From contig CAISPV010000110.1 of the NCBI GenBank assembly GCA_903887485.1, positions 1 through 64,000 of the forward strand: a stretch of 64,000 nt of DNA, read 5' to 3'. Position numbers and translations under genes: made by a program. The stretch comes from an uncultured Desulfobulbaceae bacterium. Lineage in GTDB: Bacteria > Desulfobacterota > Desulfobulbia > Desulfobulbales > Desulfocapsaceae. The notes beneath the pieces are model-generated. The model searched no databases. It was not told the DNA's origin and worked only from the letters and a program-made list of their open reading frames with translations. Shown here in pieces: positions 17,393-25,045 of this stretch. Position 1 is the first letter of the stretch. Each line of letters begins with the position of its first letter.

Positions 17393-18456
17393 CGATTGTT
17401 CTCCAATAGTGGGTTGGCCAGCTTCTCCCGCCGCCAGGCCAGGGGCGAGCGGAGACGGATATCGGTTTCAACCAGCGGTCTCCCCGAATCGCTGGCGAAA
17501 CGGCTGGTGACGTCATGGCGCCGCGAGTTGACGACAAGATCGGGGGCAAAGTTGATCCTCCCCGGCTGGAAGAGAAGGACATCGGTTGAGCTGCCGGGCC
17601 GGTACAGGCTCTTGGGGCAGCCCTTCCTGACCATGAGACCGGGCCGGACCGGTTGGGGATCGACATAGCCTTCCCTGCTGTAGGCCTGGACGATATCGCC
17701 GATCATCAAGGCAACGATTTCCACCATGGCGACCAGCCCCACCCGGGAGCCGCCCTCCACATCGGTATCGATCACCGTCACCACCCGCCGGTTTTTGGAG
17801 TAGAGGGAGGCGACGGCGATAAAGGCCAGGGGGTTGCAGGAGTGATAGCAGCCATCGACCTCATAGATCGCCGTCACCCGGCCAGAGACCGGCAGATGGT
17901 TGTAGTGGTATTTGTCCGGGGTAAGCCGGCAGACCGCAAAATCGCCGCCGTGAAAATGGGAGGGCCAGAGGCTGTCGCTGCCCAGCAGTTCCTTGATGTC
18001 AAAGAATTTATCCTTGATAAAGAGGGCGGAGCTCTCAGCAAAGGAGCCGATCAGGAGCCGGGCGTCAGCCGGCGAGACAATGACTGCCGGATCCTCATCC
18101 ATCGGCCGCAACTCCCAGTAACGGATCTGCCGCTCAAAGATCCGGCGCATGGTCGAGTAGTAGCCCGGCGGTTGGAGGCATTCCTGCCAGTCAATGCCGA
18201 GGCGGGCAAAAACCTGCTCTGCCGGGCGACGGTGCCCCCCAGGCCGGTCGTAATGGGAAAAGGCGAGGAGGCTTGACATCCTGGCCGAGGTCAGGGCCCG
18301 GAACAGGGTCGGGGCGCTTTCCCGCAGCCTGTTATAGAGAAAGGCGACCGCCCGGTCAGCGATCAGTTTTTCGGTGACGATCCGGCCTGAAGCGCGATCG
18401 ACATACTGGTGGGGGATGGGAGCAATCATGGTTCTATAATTGCTCCTGTTGTTCAT
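17389..18456 (-). CDS. phosphatidylserine decarboxylase homologue
   Basis: Member of the PSD family, which converts phosphatidylserine to phosphatidylethanolamine using a self-generated pyruvoyl group. Visible hallmarks are the His-containing DKYHYNHLPVSGRV segment, the GYYSTMRRIFERQI N-terminal region and the processing site RPGSSTDVLLF (Gly-Ser cleavage). At ~355 residues it resembles the long PSD-like proteins more than compact PSD. The start is either 18456, which overlaps the upstream stop, or 18429, which has AGGAG 12 nt upstream. It is coupled to an unknown 784-aa gene and an Lgt-like gene, so it may act on a special lipid or carrier rather than in bulk PE synthesis. Confidence 0.88.
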   Translation of the reverse strand: MNNRSNYRTMIAPIPHQYVDRASGRIVTEKLIADRAVAFLYNRLRESAPTLFRALTSARMSSLLAFSHYDRPGGHRRPAEQVFARLGIDWQECLQPPGYYSTMRRIFERQIRYWELRPMDEDPAVIVSPADARLLIGSFAESSALFIKDKFFDIKELLGSDSLWPSHFHGGDFAVCRLTPDKYHYNHLPVSGRVTAIYEVDGCYHSCNPLAFIAVASLYSKNRRVVTVIDTDVEGGSRVGLVAMVEIVALMIGDIVQAYSREGYVDPQPVRPGLMVRKGCPKSLYRPGSSTDVLLFQPGRINFAPDLVVNSRRHDVTSRFASDSGRPLVETDIRLRSPLAWRREKLANPLLENNR

Positions 18457-20788
18457 GGTGGATGACGGCCAGACTCACCTGGATGAGCTGCTGGAGCCGC
18501 TCAGGCAAGACTGTCTCATCAAGAATCGCTTCCGTCTCTTCCTCGACCAGGGCCGCAGCGGACCCTTCCCGACCAAGACCGGACATGATCTGGCGAAGGT
18601 GCGGATCACCGAGCCCTTCCAGGCGCCTGCAGTCTTCAACCAGGACCTGGAGTCCTTCCCGTGTCTGCTCTCTCTTCAAGGTGGTGCGATAATAGCGTTC
18701 GGTGGCGCTGTTAAAACAGTCCGCCGGCGTCTTCTCGGGCCGGGACCGGGAGTGCGATTCGGCCATGGCCCCTTTGACCACTCGGTTCAGGGCCGAGGCG
18801 CTTGGATCGCTGAGGCGGTGCCGCAGCTCCTCAATGGTCGCCGCCACCCCCAGCTCCTCAATCAGGTCACGCCCCTCACTCTCGATAATCTCCAACAGGG
18901 CCAGCTGGTAATCATGGACCTTGACCCGGATGTATCCCTTGTAGCGACCGCTGTGGCGCTGGGTTTTGACATGACTGAGGATCTTGCGGAGGAAGCGGTT
19001 GGCGGTGTCGGCCCTGACAAAGAAGGTGGGGATGCCGATGGCCGCGGCAAAGAAGATCTGCCGCCGTTCACTTTCCACCGGGGGCTGGTCGGGGATGTCG
19101 CTGTGACGCACCCGTTCCAGGGTGATGGTGCGGTAGGCTAGGGCGGTAATCAGGTTCTGCATGTCAATGGCCCCGGCCATATCAGCAAGCAGGCTCGGGA
19201 ACAGGGAATAGCTGCGGCCCTCGAAACCCGAATAGCCCATGGTACTGAATTCCCGCTGGCGATAGGGGAGATAGATGGACATGCGCTGGTCGAAGATCCC
19301 GAGTTCGGTCAGCTCCTGCTTGAGCCGGAGCTGGTTGCCGGGCTGGCCGTTGAGGGCCGGGCAGCTCTCGGTGGAGAGCAGGGTCACCAGGTAGTCGATC
19401 AACCGGAAGTCCGGGACCAGATCGCCATGCAGGCGCAGGCAGCGGGCCAGGAGCTGATCCAGCCAGTGCGGGCCGAAGGGGGTAAAGGAATAGCCCAGGA
19501 AACGGAGACTGGCCTTTTTCTGCCAGCGCCGCCAGAGCATGCGCAGATGGGTGTAGTCGAGTTCATGGGGGAGAAAACCCAGAACCCTTTCCGGGTGGAA
19601 GTCGGCGAAATCCAGACGATAAGGGGCGGCGGTGTAGGTGCCGACAAAGAGCGGCAGGAAATGTTCAACGACCTTGATCGCCAGATCGCCCAGGTATTTT
19701 TCAACCCCGGGAGTGAAGCCCGATTGGGGATCAGCTGCCAGCCCGGAAAGGAGTTGGCTGCCGAGGGAGACGTGGGTGCCGTTATTGGCCAGGCAGGTGT
19801 TGGAGGTGTTGGGCAGGACCACCAGGTTGTTGGTGATGATCCCGGCGTCCTTCAGTTTGCTGATGGTGTTGAGCTGGCTGTGGGAGAGGGTCCGGTGGCA
19901 GAGGGCCATGTATTGGTGCTTCTCTTCCCCCCGGTCCCAGCCGGAGAGGCAGGGACTCATGAACAGGTGGCGGTAGAAGCCATCCGGGACGATCTCGTTG
20001 AGCTTCTTCTGGCGGTGCGGGGCGTGCGGGGCGTTGTAGAGCAGACATCGCTGCCCCGACTCCACCAGTCCCAGCTTGGTGTTGGCGTACTGGATCAGAA
20101 GCTGACTGAGGAGAAAACTGCGGGCGGTCTCGCGGGCGGCCAGACGGCCGACCTGCCCCTTACCGGCCACCGGGATGGTGAAGGAGAGGATCTCCGGTGA
20201 GGTGTTGTCACTCAGAAAATGGGAGAGCAGATCGCGGCCGGTCTTGTAGATGACCGGTGAGATTGAGGCGGCAGAGCCAATGGCGTCCGCCAGGGCCAGT
20301 TTCAACAGATAACTGACCGGCAATCGCAGCCAGGACACGCCCTTTTCGGTAAAGAAGAAACGGTGCAGGTCGCTGCGTCTGGGGCCATCAGGCTCCCCCT
20401 TGTCGGCCAGGAGATCGTGATGAAGGATCTTGCGGGCATAATCACTTAACCGTTCTTCCTGGAAACGGACCCAGCTGTTCTCCCAGACCCCGGTCTCGTT
20501 GTGGTCGAGAAAATTGCGCAGGGAGTCGATCCGCCAGGGAGGGAGATCACCACGCCCTACCCGTTTGACCGTATTGCTGAAAAAACTCGACCCGCGAATG
20601 GCGAGGGGAAGATCGACCGTCCGCTGGTCGCCTTCGACCGCGACCTGGAGCTCGTATTCCATGCCGGTGCTGGTATCCCCGGCGGCAAAGGGTTGTGAGC
20701 TGAACGTCCCAATGCGTCGGGCAAACAGGGAGGCCTCGGCCTCAATGTCAGCTTCGTATCTGTTTTCGTAGGTATGGAGGAGTTTCAT
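18434..20788 (-). CDS. conserved protein of unknown function, 784 aa, first gene of a lipid-type cluster
   Basis: Large soluble protein with no signal peptide and no transmembrane helix. I do not recognise the family. The N-terminus contains GMEYELQVAVEG, which faintly recalls the glutamate-binding strand of carboxylate-amine ligases (GCS2). A middle segment (NNGTHVSLGSQLLSG; YNAPHAPHR) has clustered His/Asn that could be catalytic. The C-terminal quarter is charged and helical. The stop lies inside the start region of the phosphatidylserine decarboxylase gene, and that gene overlaps the Lgt-like gene, so the three are one transcript. The context points to envelope lipid chemistry. The carboxylate-amine ligase idea is a guess from one motif. 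Confidence 0.85.
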   Translation of the reverse strand: MKLLHTYENRYEADIEAEASLFARRIGTFSSQPFAAGDTSTGMEYELQVAVEGDQRTVDLPLAIRGSSFFSNTVKRVGRGDLPPWRIDSLRNFLDHNETGVWENSWVRFQEERLSDYARKILHHDLLADKGEPDGPRRSDLHRFFFTEKGVSWLRLPVSYLLKLALADAIGSAASISPVIYKTGRDLLSHFLSDNTSPEILSFTIPVAGKGQVGRLAARETARSFLLSQLLIQYANTKLGLVESGQRCLLYNAPHAPHRQKKLNEIVPDGFYRHLFMSPCLSGWDRGEEKHQYMALCHRTLSHSQLNTISKLKDAGIITNNLVVLPNTSNTCLANNGTHVSLGSQLLSGLAADPQSGFTPGVEKYLGDLAIKVVEHFLPLFVGTYTAAPYRLDFADFHPERVLGFLPHELDYTHLRMLWRRWQKKASLRFLGYSFTPFGPHWLDQLLARCLRLHGDLVPDFRLIDYLVTLLSTESCPALNGQPGNQLRLKQELTELGIFDQRMSIYLPYRQREFSTMGYSGFEGRSYSLFPSLLADMAGAIDMQNLITALAYRTITLERVRHSDIPDQPPVESERRQIFFAAAIGIPTFFVRADTANRFLRKILSHVKTQRHSGRYKGYIRVKVHDYQLALLEIIESEGRDLIEELGVAATIEELRHRLSDPSASALNRVVKGAMAESHSRSRPEKTPADCFNSATERYYRTTLKREQTREGLQVLVEDCRRLEGLGDPHLRQIMSGLGREGSAAALVEEETEAILDETVLPERLQQLIQVSLAVIHHEQQEQL

Positions 20789-20883
20789 AGTGATTCCTAT
20801 CGTAGCGGCAACGAATGAGGAATCTGTTTGTATTCGGTAAGAAACAGATGATTTTTTTTCTGGGAAAGGAGGTCAAACGGGGG

Positions 20884-21077
20884 GAGAGTAAAATTAAATC
20901 TTGCCACAAAACAGGATAAAGCATAGCTTTACCTATGGACAATTTTTTAACCTTATTGTGGATAGAATGACTCGACTCTCAAGAATATCTCCAGCAGGCG
21001 TACCGGTTCATGTCATCCAGCGTGGAAACAACCGGCAGGTTTGCTTTGTTTCCGACGAAGATCACGGAGCCTATGTA
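20884..21077 (+). pseudogene. truncated REP-associated tyrosine transposase (5' relic)
   Basis: The frame from 20967 reads TRLSRISPAG, VPVHVIQRGNNRQVCF and VSDEDHGAY, matching the N-terminus of the full transposase at 43978-44766. Homology stops abruptly at ~21074. The preceding 'agagtaaaattaaatcttgc' is the same 5' flank as in the complete element. The rest of 20789-21177 holds nothing I can identify. Confidence 0.85.
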
Positions 21078-21177
21078 AATTGCGATCATATTCCCCGAAA
21101 GAAAGATATTCTGTACCGGGAATTGGCATACTGCACTGTTGGGCACAAAATAAACCCTGAGTTACAGTGAGATTTCC

Positions 21178-21615
21178 ATGAAAGTTTATCTTGACAACTG
21201 TTGCTTTAATCGACCATATGACGATCAATCTCATCTGCGGATAAGGCTTGAATCAGAAGCAAAATTGAGAATTCAAGAAGAAATACGCGCTGGTGTGTAC
21301 AAACTCATCTGGTCGTACATCTTGGATTATGAAAACAGTAAAAATCCTTTCATAGAGAGAAAACAGCAAATTGCCAAGTGGCGGACGTACGCAGTTGAAG
21401 ACATTCAAGAAAGTGTCGAAATTCTTAGTTCGGCAAGAATGCTTCAAGGGCATGGAATAAGAAAGATCGATTCCTTGCATATAGCATGTGCCATTCATGC
21501 AGGGGCAGGTTTTTTTCTGACAACCGATGATGGAATCTTAAAAAAGGTTACACCACTTCTCTCAAACATCTGTATCACTGACCCCATAGACTTTATCAAA
21601 GAGGTGTTGCTATGA
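21178..21615 (+). CDS. PIN-domain protein (putative VapC-like ribonuclease toxin)
   Basis: 145-residue PIN fold. The first acidic residue is in MKVYLDNCCFNRPYDD, the middle one in RKIDSLHIACAI, and the C-terminal one in FFLTTDDGILKK. These three acidic positions are the metal-binding set of PIN ribonucleases. The stop overlaps the next start (ATGA at 21612), coupling it to a 66-aa partner. The order is toxin first, the reverse of classic vapBC. Base composition is more AT-rich than in the neighbours, and the pair sits next to a transposase relic, which suggests transfer. Confidence 0.82.
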   Translation: MKVYLDNCCFNRPYDDQSHLRIRLESEAKLRIQEEIRAGVYKLIWSYILDYENSKNPFIERKQQIAKWRTYAVEDIQESVEILSSARMLQGHGIRKIDSLHIACAIHAGAGFFLTTDDGILKKVTPLLSNICITDPIDFIKEVLL

Positions 21616-21812
21616 TTACCGACACAGAAATAAAGACAAAAGGATTTCAGGTGCTTGCTCAATATCTTGGCGATATCGAAGCGGAACGCTTTGTAGCACT
21701 CATTCAAAGAGAGCCTTTTGATTATACCAAGTGGAGACAAGACATGGATGAAGATTTGAGTCTTGAGGAAATAAGCCGGAAAGCAATGATGCTAAGGGAA
21801 AAACATCTATAA
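21612..21812 (+). CDS. small partner of the PIN protein (putative antitoxin)
   Basis: Protein of 66 residues, helical and acidic, with MITDTEIKTKGFQVLAQYLG, ERFVALIQREPFDYTKW and a C-terminal EEISRKAMMLREKHL. From memory, such small proteins recur beside PIN-domain genes in many bacteria, but no DNA-binding fold is evident. The 4-nt overlap with the PIN gene and the small size support an antitoxin role. That role is inferred from context only. Confidence 0.68.
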   Translation: MITDTEIKTKGFQVLAQYLGDIEAERFVALIQREPFDYTKWRQDMDEDLSLEEISRKAMMLREKHL

Positions 21813-22014
21813 TGTCGGCAAGTCCGATAACCCCCGACTGCTTACCTTGATCGGTATGTCTCAAGAGTGTAAATTTCCTCCAACTTCGATTTTTTTTGGT
21901 AAAGAGCCCAGACGGCAAAACACGGATGCTGAATTTTTACCGTTCCCCTGCGCCGAAGAGGAACGAGAGTGAACAAGTTTGAATTGTGGTCTGGATGGAG
22001 CGTCAGCGGAATCC

Positions 22015-22263
22015 CAAGTCTTTATCTACTGCGTGGCTCGGCGCGGGGTCACCGGCGTCAAGTCGGTGATTGGTGCAGAGGTGGTTGAATATCTCGGGCG
22101 TTGCCGCCAGGCGACCATCCTGCCTCTGGCTGTGGGTTTCGGTATCCAGAACCACGATGATGTTCGTGCCTTCATCGGCAAGGCGGATATGGCGGTGATC
22201 GGTTCCCAGACCATCCGTCTGGTGGATGAGAAAGGGGCTGGGCGGTGGGGCCGTTTATTGCAG
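22015..22263 (+). pseudogene. trpA: trpA (tryptophan synthase alpha) C-terminal fragment
   Basis: An internal frame reads FIYCVARRGVTGVKS, ATILPLAVGFGIQNHDDV and ADMAVIGSQTIRLVDEKG. These are the C-terminal barrel strands of TrpA, including the phosphate-binding G-F-G-I loop. The first ~170 residues of the enzyme are absent and the tail runs into unrelated sequence, so this is a relic. There are no other trp genes nearby. The stretch 21813-22014 has no other recognisable content. Confidence 0.85.
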
Positions 22264-22329
22264 GTCTACGTTAGCTCTGCCCCTATTTTCTGTCTCTTAT
22301 ACTATTAGCGATTTTATTTCGGTGGCCAA

Positions 22330-23391
22330 ATGGCATTTGTAACTCCTCGTTTTCAAAAGCATGAAATTAATCGTGCTGGCAAAATATTATCGTCTACTGA
22401 TCCTTCTGATAATTTTATAGATTGGTTTTGGGCACATGAAGTCCTTGCCAATTGGCGTGCTTGCCATGGTTATCCGATTAATACATTCCAAGCACTTCTT
22501 AGGAATAGAGTCAAAAAACTTTGTAAAAATGGAATTGTCGCCCAAAGGCTTAAACGGGCACCATCAGTTGTATCAAAACTTAAGAGGTTTTCATCAATGA
22601 ATCTTGCACAAATGCAGGATATTGGTGGCCTTAGAGCTGTTGTAGAAACAATTGCACATGTGCGTAAACTTGAAAATTTATATAAAAATAGCAGATTTAA
22701 TCACAAACTTCTTTCGTCGAAAGATTATATAGCCACGCCGAAAAAAGACGGATATCGCAGTGTTCATCTTGTTTATAAATATTTCAACGACGGTGCTCCA
22801 GAATTTAATGAATTGTTGCTTGAAATCCAATTAAGGACAAAATTGCAACACTCTTGGGCAACGGCTGTAGAGACAATGGGAACTTTTCTCGGCCAAGCCC
22901 TCAAGTCAGGCCAAGGGGAAAGACCGTGGCATGAATTTTTCGAAATTGCCAGTGCTGCGTTCACTCATATTGAGGGGACTGAACCTATCCCTGGTTTCGA
23001 GTCATTATCTAAGGATGATATACTGTTACTTCTAGATAAAGCTGAAAATGATCTTCATGTTTTAAATAAACTTCAGGGGTTTTCTATTGCTGCAAACAAG
23101 ATTATTGCCGCGAAGGGCTCCGGTAGCTATCATCTTGTCATTTTGGATTCTTTAAATCGAACTGTCTCAATTAAACCATACCCAAAAACCCAACTTGAAC
23201 AGGCAAGCATCGAATATGCGAAAGTTGAAGAGCGTGGTCAAAAAGGAGAACCAATCGAAGCAGTTTTGGTTTCCGCTGGTCCCATTGAGGCTTTAAAAAA
23301 GGCTTATCCAAATTACTTTCTTGATACACATGAATTTGTGATTCAAATAAAACGTTTACTTAAACGGCCGAAAATGTCGGATGCGCGTTAG
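22330..23391 (+). CDS. RelA/SpoT synthetase-domain protein (small alarmone synthetase-like)
   Basis: Protein of 353 residues with the nucleotide-pyrophosphotransferase core only and no HD hydrolase, TGS or ACT domains. Synthetase motifs are visible: LAQMQDIGGLRAVVE (the D-x-x-G-x-R step), TPKKDGYRSVHLVYKY (G-Y-R/Q-S-x-H) and LLEIQLRTKLQHSWATAVE. The ~130-residue C-terminal region is unassigned (GSGSYHLVILD, THEFVIQIKRLL). The coding sequence is clearly AT-rich, unlike the flanking GC-rich genes, and it lies between relics, so it was acquired recently. Proteins of this class make (p)ppGpp or related nucleotides; some are toxSAS toxins. No antitoxin is evident beside it. Confidence 0.85.
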   Translation: MAFVTPRFQKHEINRAGKILSSTDPSDNFIDWFWAHEVLANWRACHGYPINTFQALLRNRVKKLCKNGIVAQRLKRAPSVVSKLKRFSSMNLAQMQDIGGLRAVVETIAHVRKLENLYKNSRFNHKLLSSKDYIATPKKDGYRSVHLVYKYFNDGAPEFNELLLEIQLRTKLQHSWATAVETMGTFLGQALKSGQGERPWHEFFEIASAAFTHIEGTEPIPGFESLSKDDILLLLDKAENDLHVLNKLQGFSIAANKIIAAKGSGSYHLVILDSLNRTVSIKPYPKTQLEQASIEYAKVEERGQKGEPIEAVLVSAGPIEALKKAYPNYFLDTHEFVIQIKRLLKRPKMSDAR

Positions 23392-23493
23392 CAAAAGGTT
23401 TAATCTAATGCCGGCTAGCTTTCCGGATTCACCTGCGCTTTCGGGAGAAATTCGGTACACTCTCCGTATTTTCAGAATTTGAGTTTTACCGCT

Positions 23494-23595
23494 ATGACTG
23501 CACAAGGATGGGGAAATAGCCTCGCCGTTTCCCAGGTGTTACGGAATCTCGGCGACCTGTGTATCATAATGAACAAAAACAGGAAAAGTATCTAA
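23494..23595 (+). pseudogene. MazE/AbrB-type antitoxin remnant
   Basis: A 33-codon frame begins MTAQGWGNSLAVSQVLRNLG. WGNSLAV is the hallmark start of MazE-like SpoVT/AbrB antitoxins, which normally continue R-I-P; those residues are missing here, and the frame ends early. No toxin gene follows. It is too short for a functional antitoxin, and I read it as a degraded copy. Otherwise nothing is seen in 23392-23614. Confidence 0.5.
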
Positions 23596-23614
23596 AAATT
23601 CCCCCAATCTTTTT

Positions 23615-25024
23615 TTAGATATTTTTCTTCGTTCGACGTTGCCACCAGCACACCGTTGCCATGCCGACCACCAGTGTGGCGATCCATACCAGGCGACTTT
23701 GATAACGGTCGTGTGGATTGGACAGAGCGCCGCAGATAAAGGCGTTGCCGAGAAGGGCCACTAACGTAAAAAGCGCCAATCCCGCGAGATCATGCCGCCT
23801 GGCACGCAGACCCCAGCCGACAACGATCAGCAGCCCCAGTACCGACAGGTGGACTATGGGAACATGTACCGTGTTCAAGGCATCGAATAACGGTTGGGTT
23901 ATCCGGCCCTGCTGCTGGCGGGCGGCATTGAATGATCCGGCAGTACGGGGAAGGAGATCAGTAAAAAACGCACGCACGGCAGGCTGGTATTCGTCCAGCC
24001 CGTCTCCTGTTTCTACCCTTGCCATCTGCTGACCAGTGGCTCGCAAAGAAGTCCAGATAAAGGCGCCGGGATATGTCCTGATGCACGCCTTTACCAGATA
24101 ACCCAATTCGGCATCGGCAGCTCCGCTCCAGCCGCCGATATCCTGAAACGGCGAGGTGTCGCCCCAGAGGAAATCATCGGCTGTCTTGGGGATGCGGTCT
24201 TGCAGCCCGCACAGCTTGATGCCGGGGACCGGGCAATGCTCGGCCAGCCAGCGTTGGGCAATGCCATCCTGCACCAACCCTCCAAAAACAAAGACAGGGC
24301 CTCCCGGCGTATAGGTCGCCTTTCCCACCAGGGCCAAATGCAGCAGAGGCATTAACAGCAGGCTCGCGGCCACTACCGCTGCCGGGGGCAGGATAAATAC
24401 CGACAGCAACCATCCTCGCCCACGCAGGATGATCCGGGCGACAAGGATGACGATGATCAGCCCGATCGCCAGGGCCATGCACGACATATGCGACAGCAGC
24501 CCAAGCAGAACCAGTGCTGCCAGCCCCGCGCGTTCGCTTGGGTCCAGCTTTTCCCAGCGAAAACCCAGGAGCCACAGGCCAAGGACCACCAGCGGCACCA
24601 GTGCATCGGGCATCAACTGGCTGGTGTACCAGGAAATCCCGGTCAACAGTCCCAATCCCCCGCAAAAGATTGCGGTTGTAAGCGGGCCGGTCGGCAGGTC
24701 ATGGACGCGGAGCGTAAGACGGATAATCCACAGGCTAAAAAGGGATTGCGCCAGCACCGGCCCCCAGAAGGACCACCAGCCCAATGAGGTGGCCCAGAGG
24801 AAGAGTCCATAGAAGAAGGATCGCCCCGGAGCCAGTGTCATATCCAGCACCCGCCCCACATACCCGCCCGTATCAAAAAACACGATGGCGAAACCATTCC
24901 ACAAGGCAGGGGCAAGGAGTACGGCAACGCTGAACAGAAGGCAGAGCGCCCAGGCGCTGCCGGTTGTTATCATGGAGGAGCGGGAGGATGACGAGGGGGA
25001 TTTGTTAACAAGCATGAGCATCAT
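23615..25024 (-). CDS. polytopic membrane protein of unknown function
   Basis: 469 residues with roughly ten to twelve hydrophobic helices. A large non-cytoplasmic loop lies in the second half (the region with WLAEHCPVPGIKLCGLQDRI), and the C-terminus is basic. The first loop has an Asp (FFDTGGYVGRVLDM), a layout reminiscent of GT-C glycosyltransferases. I see no diagnostic DxD or ExD motif, so the function stays open. It is followed after 21 nt on the same strand by an atypical pyruvate kinase gene; co-transcription is likely. Confidence 0.75.
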   Translation of the reverse strand: MMLMLVNKSPSSSSRSSMITTGSAWALCLLFSVAVLLAPALWNGFAIVFFDTGGYVGRVLDMTLAPGRSFFYGLFLWATSLGWWSFWGPVLAQSLFSLWIIRLTLRVHDLPTGPLTTAIFCGGLGLLTGISWYTSQLMPDALVPLVVLGLWLLGFRWEKLDPSERAGLAALVLLGLLSHMSCMALAIGLIIVILVARIILRGRGWLLSVFILPPAAVVAASLLLMPLLHLALVGKATYTPGGPVFVFGGLVQDGIAQRWLAEHCPVPGIKLCGLQDRIPKTADDFLWGDTSPFQDIGGWSGAADAELGYLVKACIRTYPGAFIWTSLRATGQQMARVETGDGLDEYQPAVRAFFTDLLPRTAGSFNAARQQQGRITQPLFDALNTVHVPIVHLSVLGLLIVVGWGLRARRHDLAGLALFTLVALLGNAFICGALSNPHDRYQSRLVWIATLVVGMATVCWWQRRTKKNI

Positions 25025-25045
25025 CGTATAATCTTGGCAGGCTTA

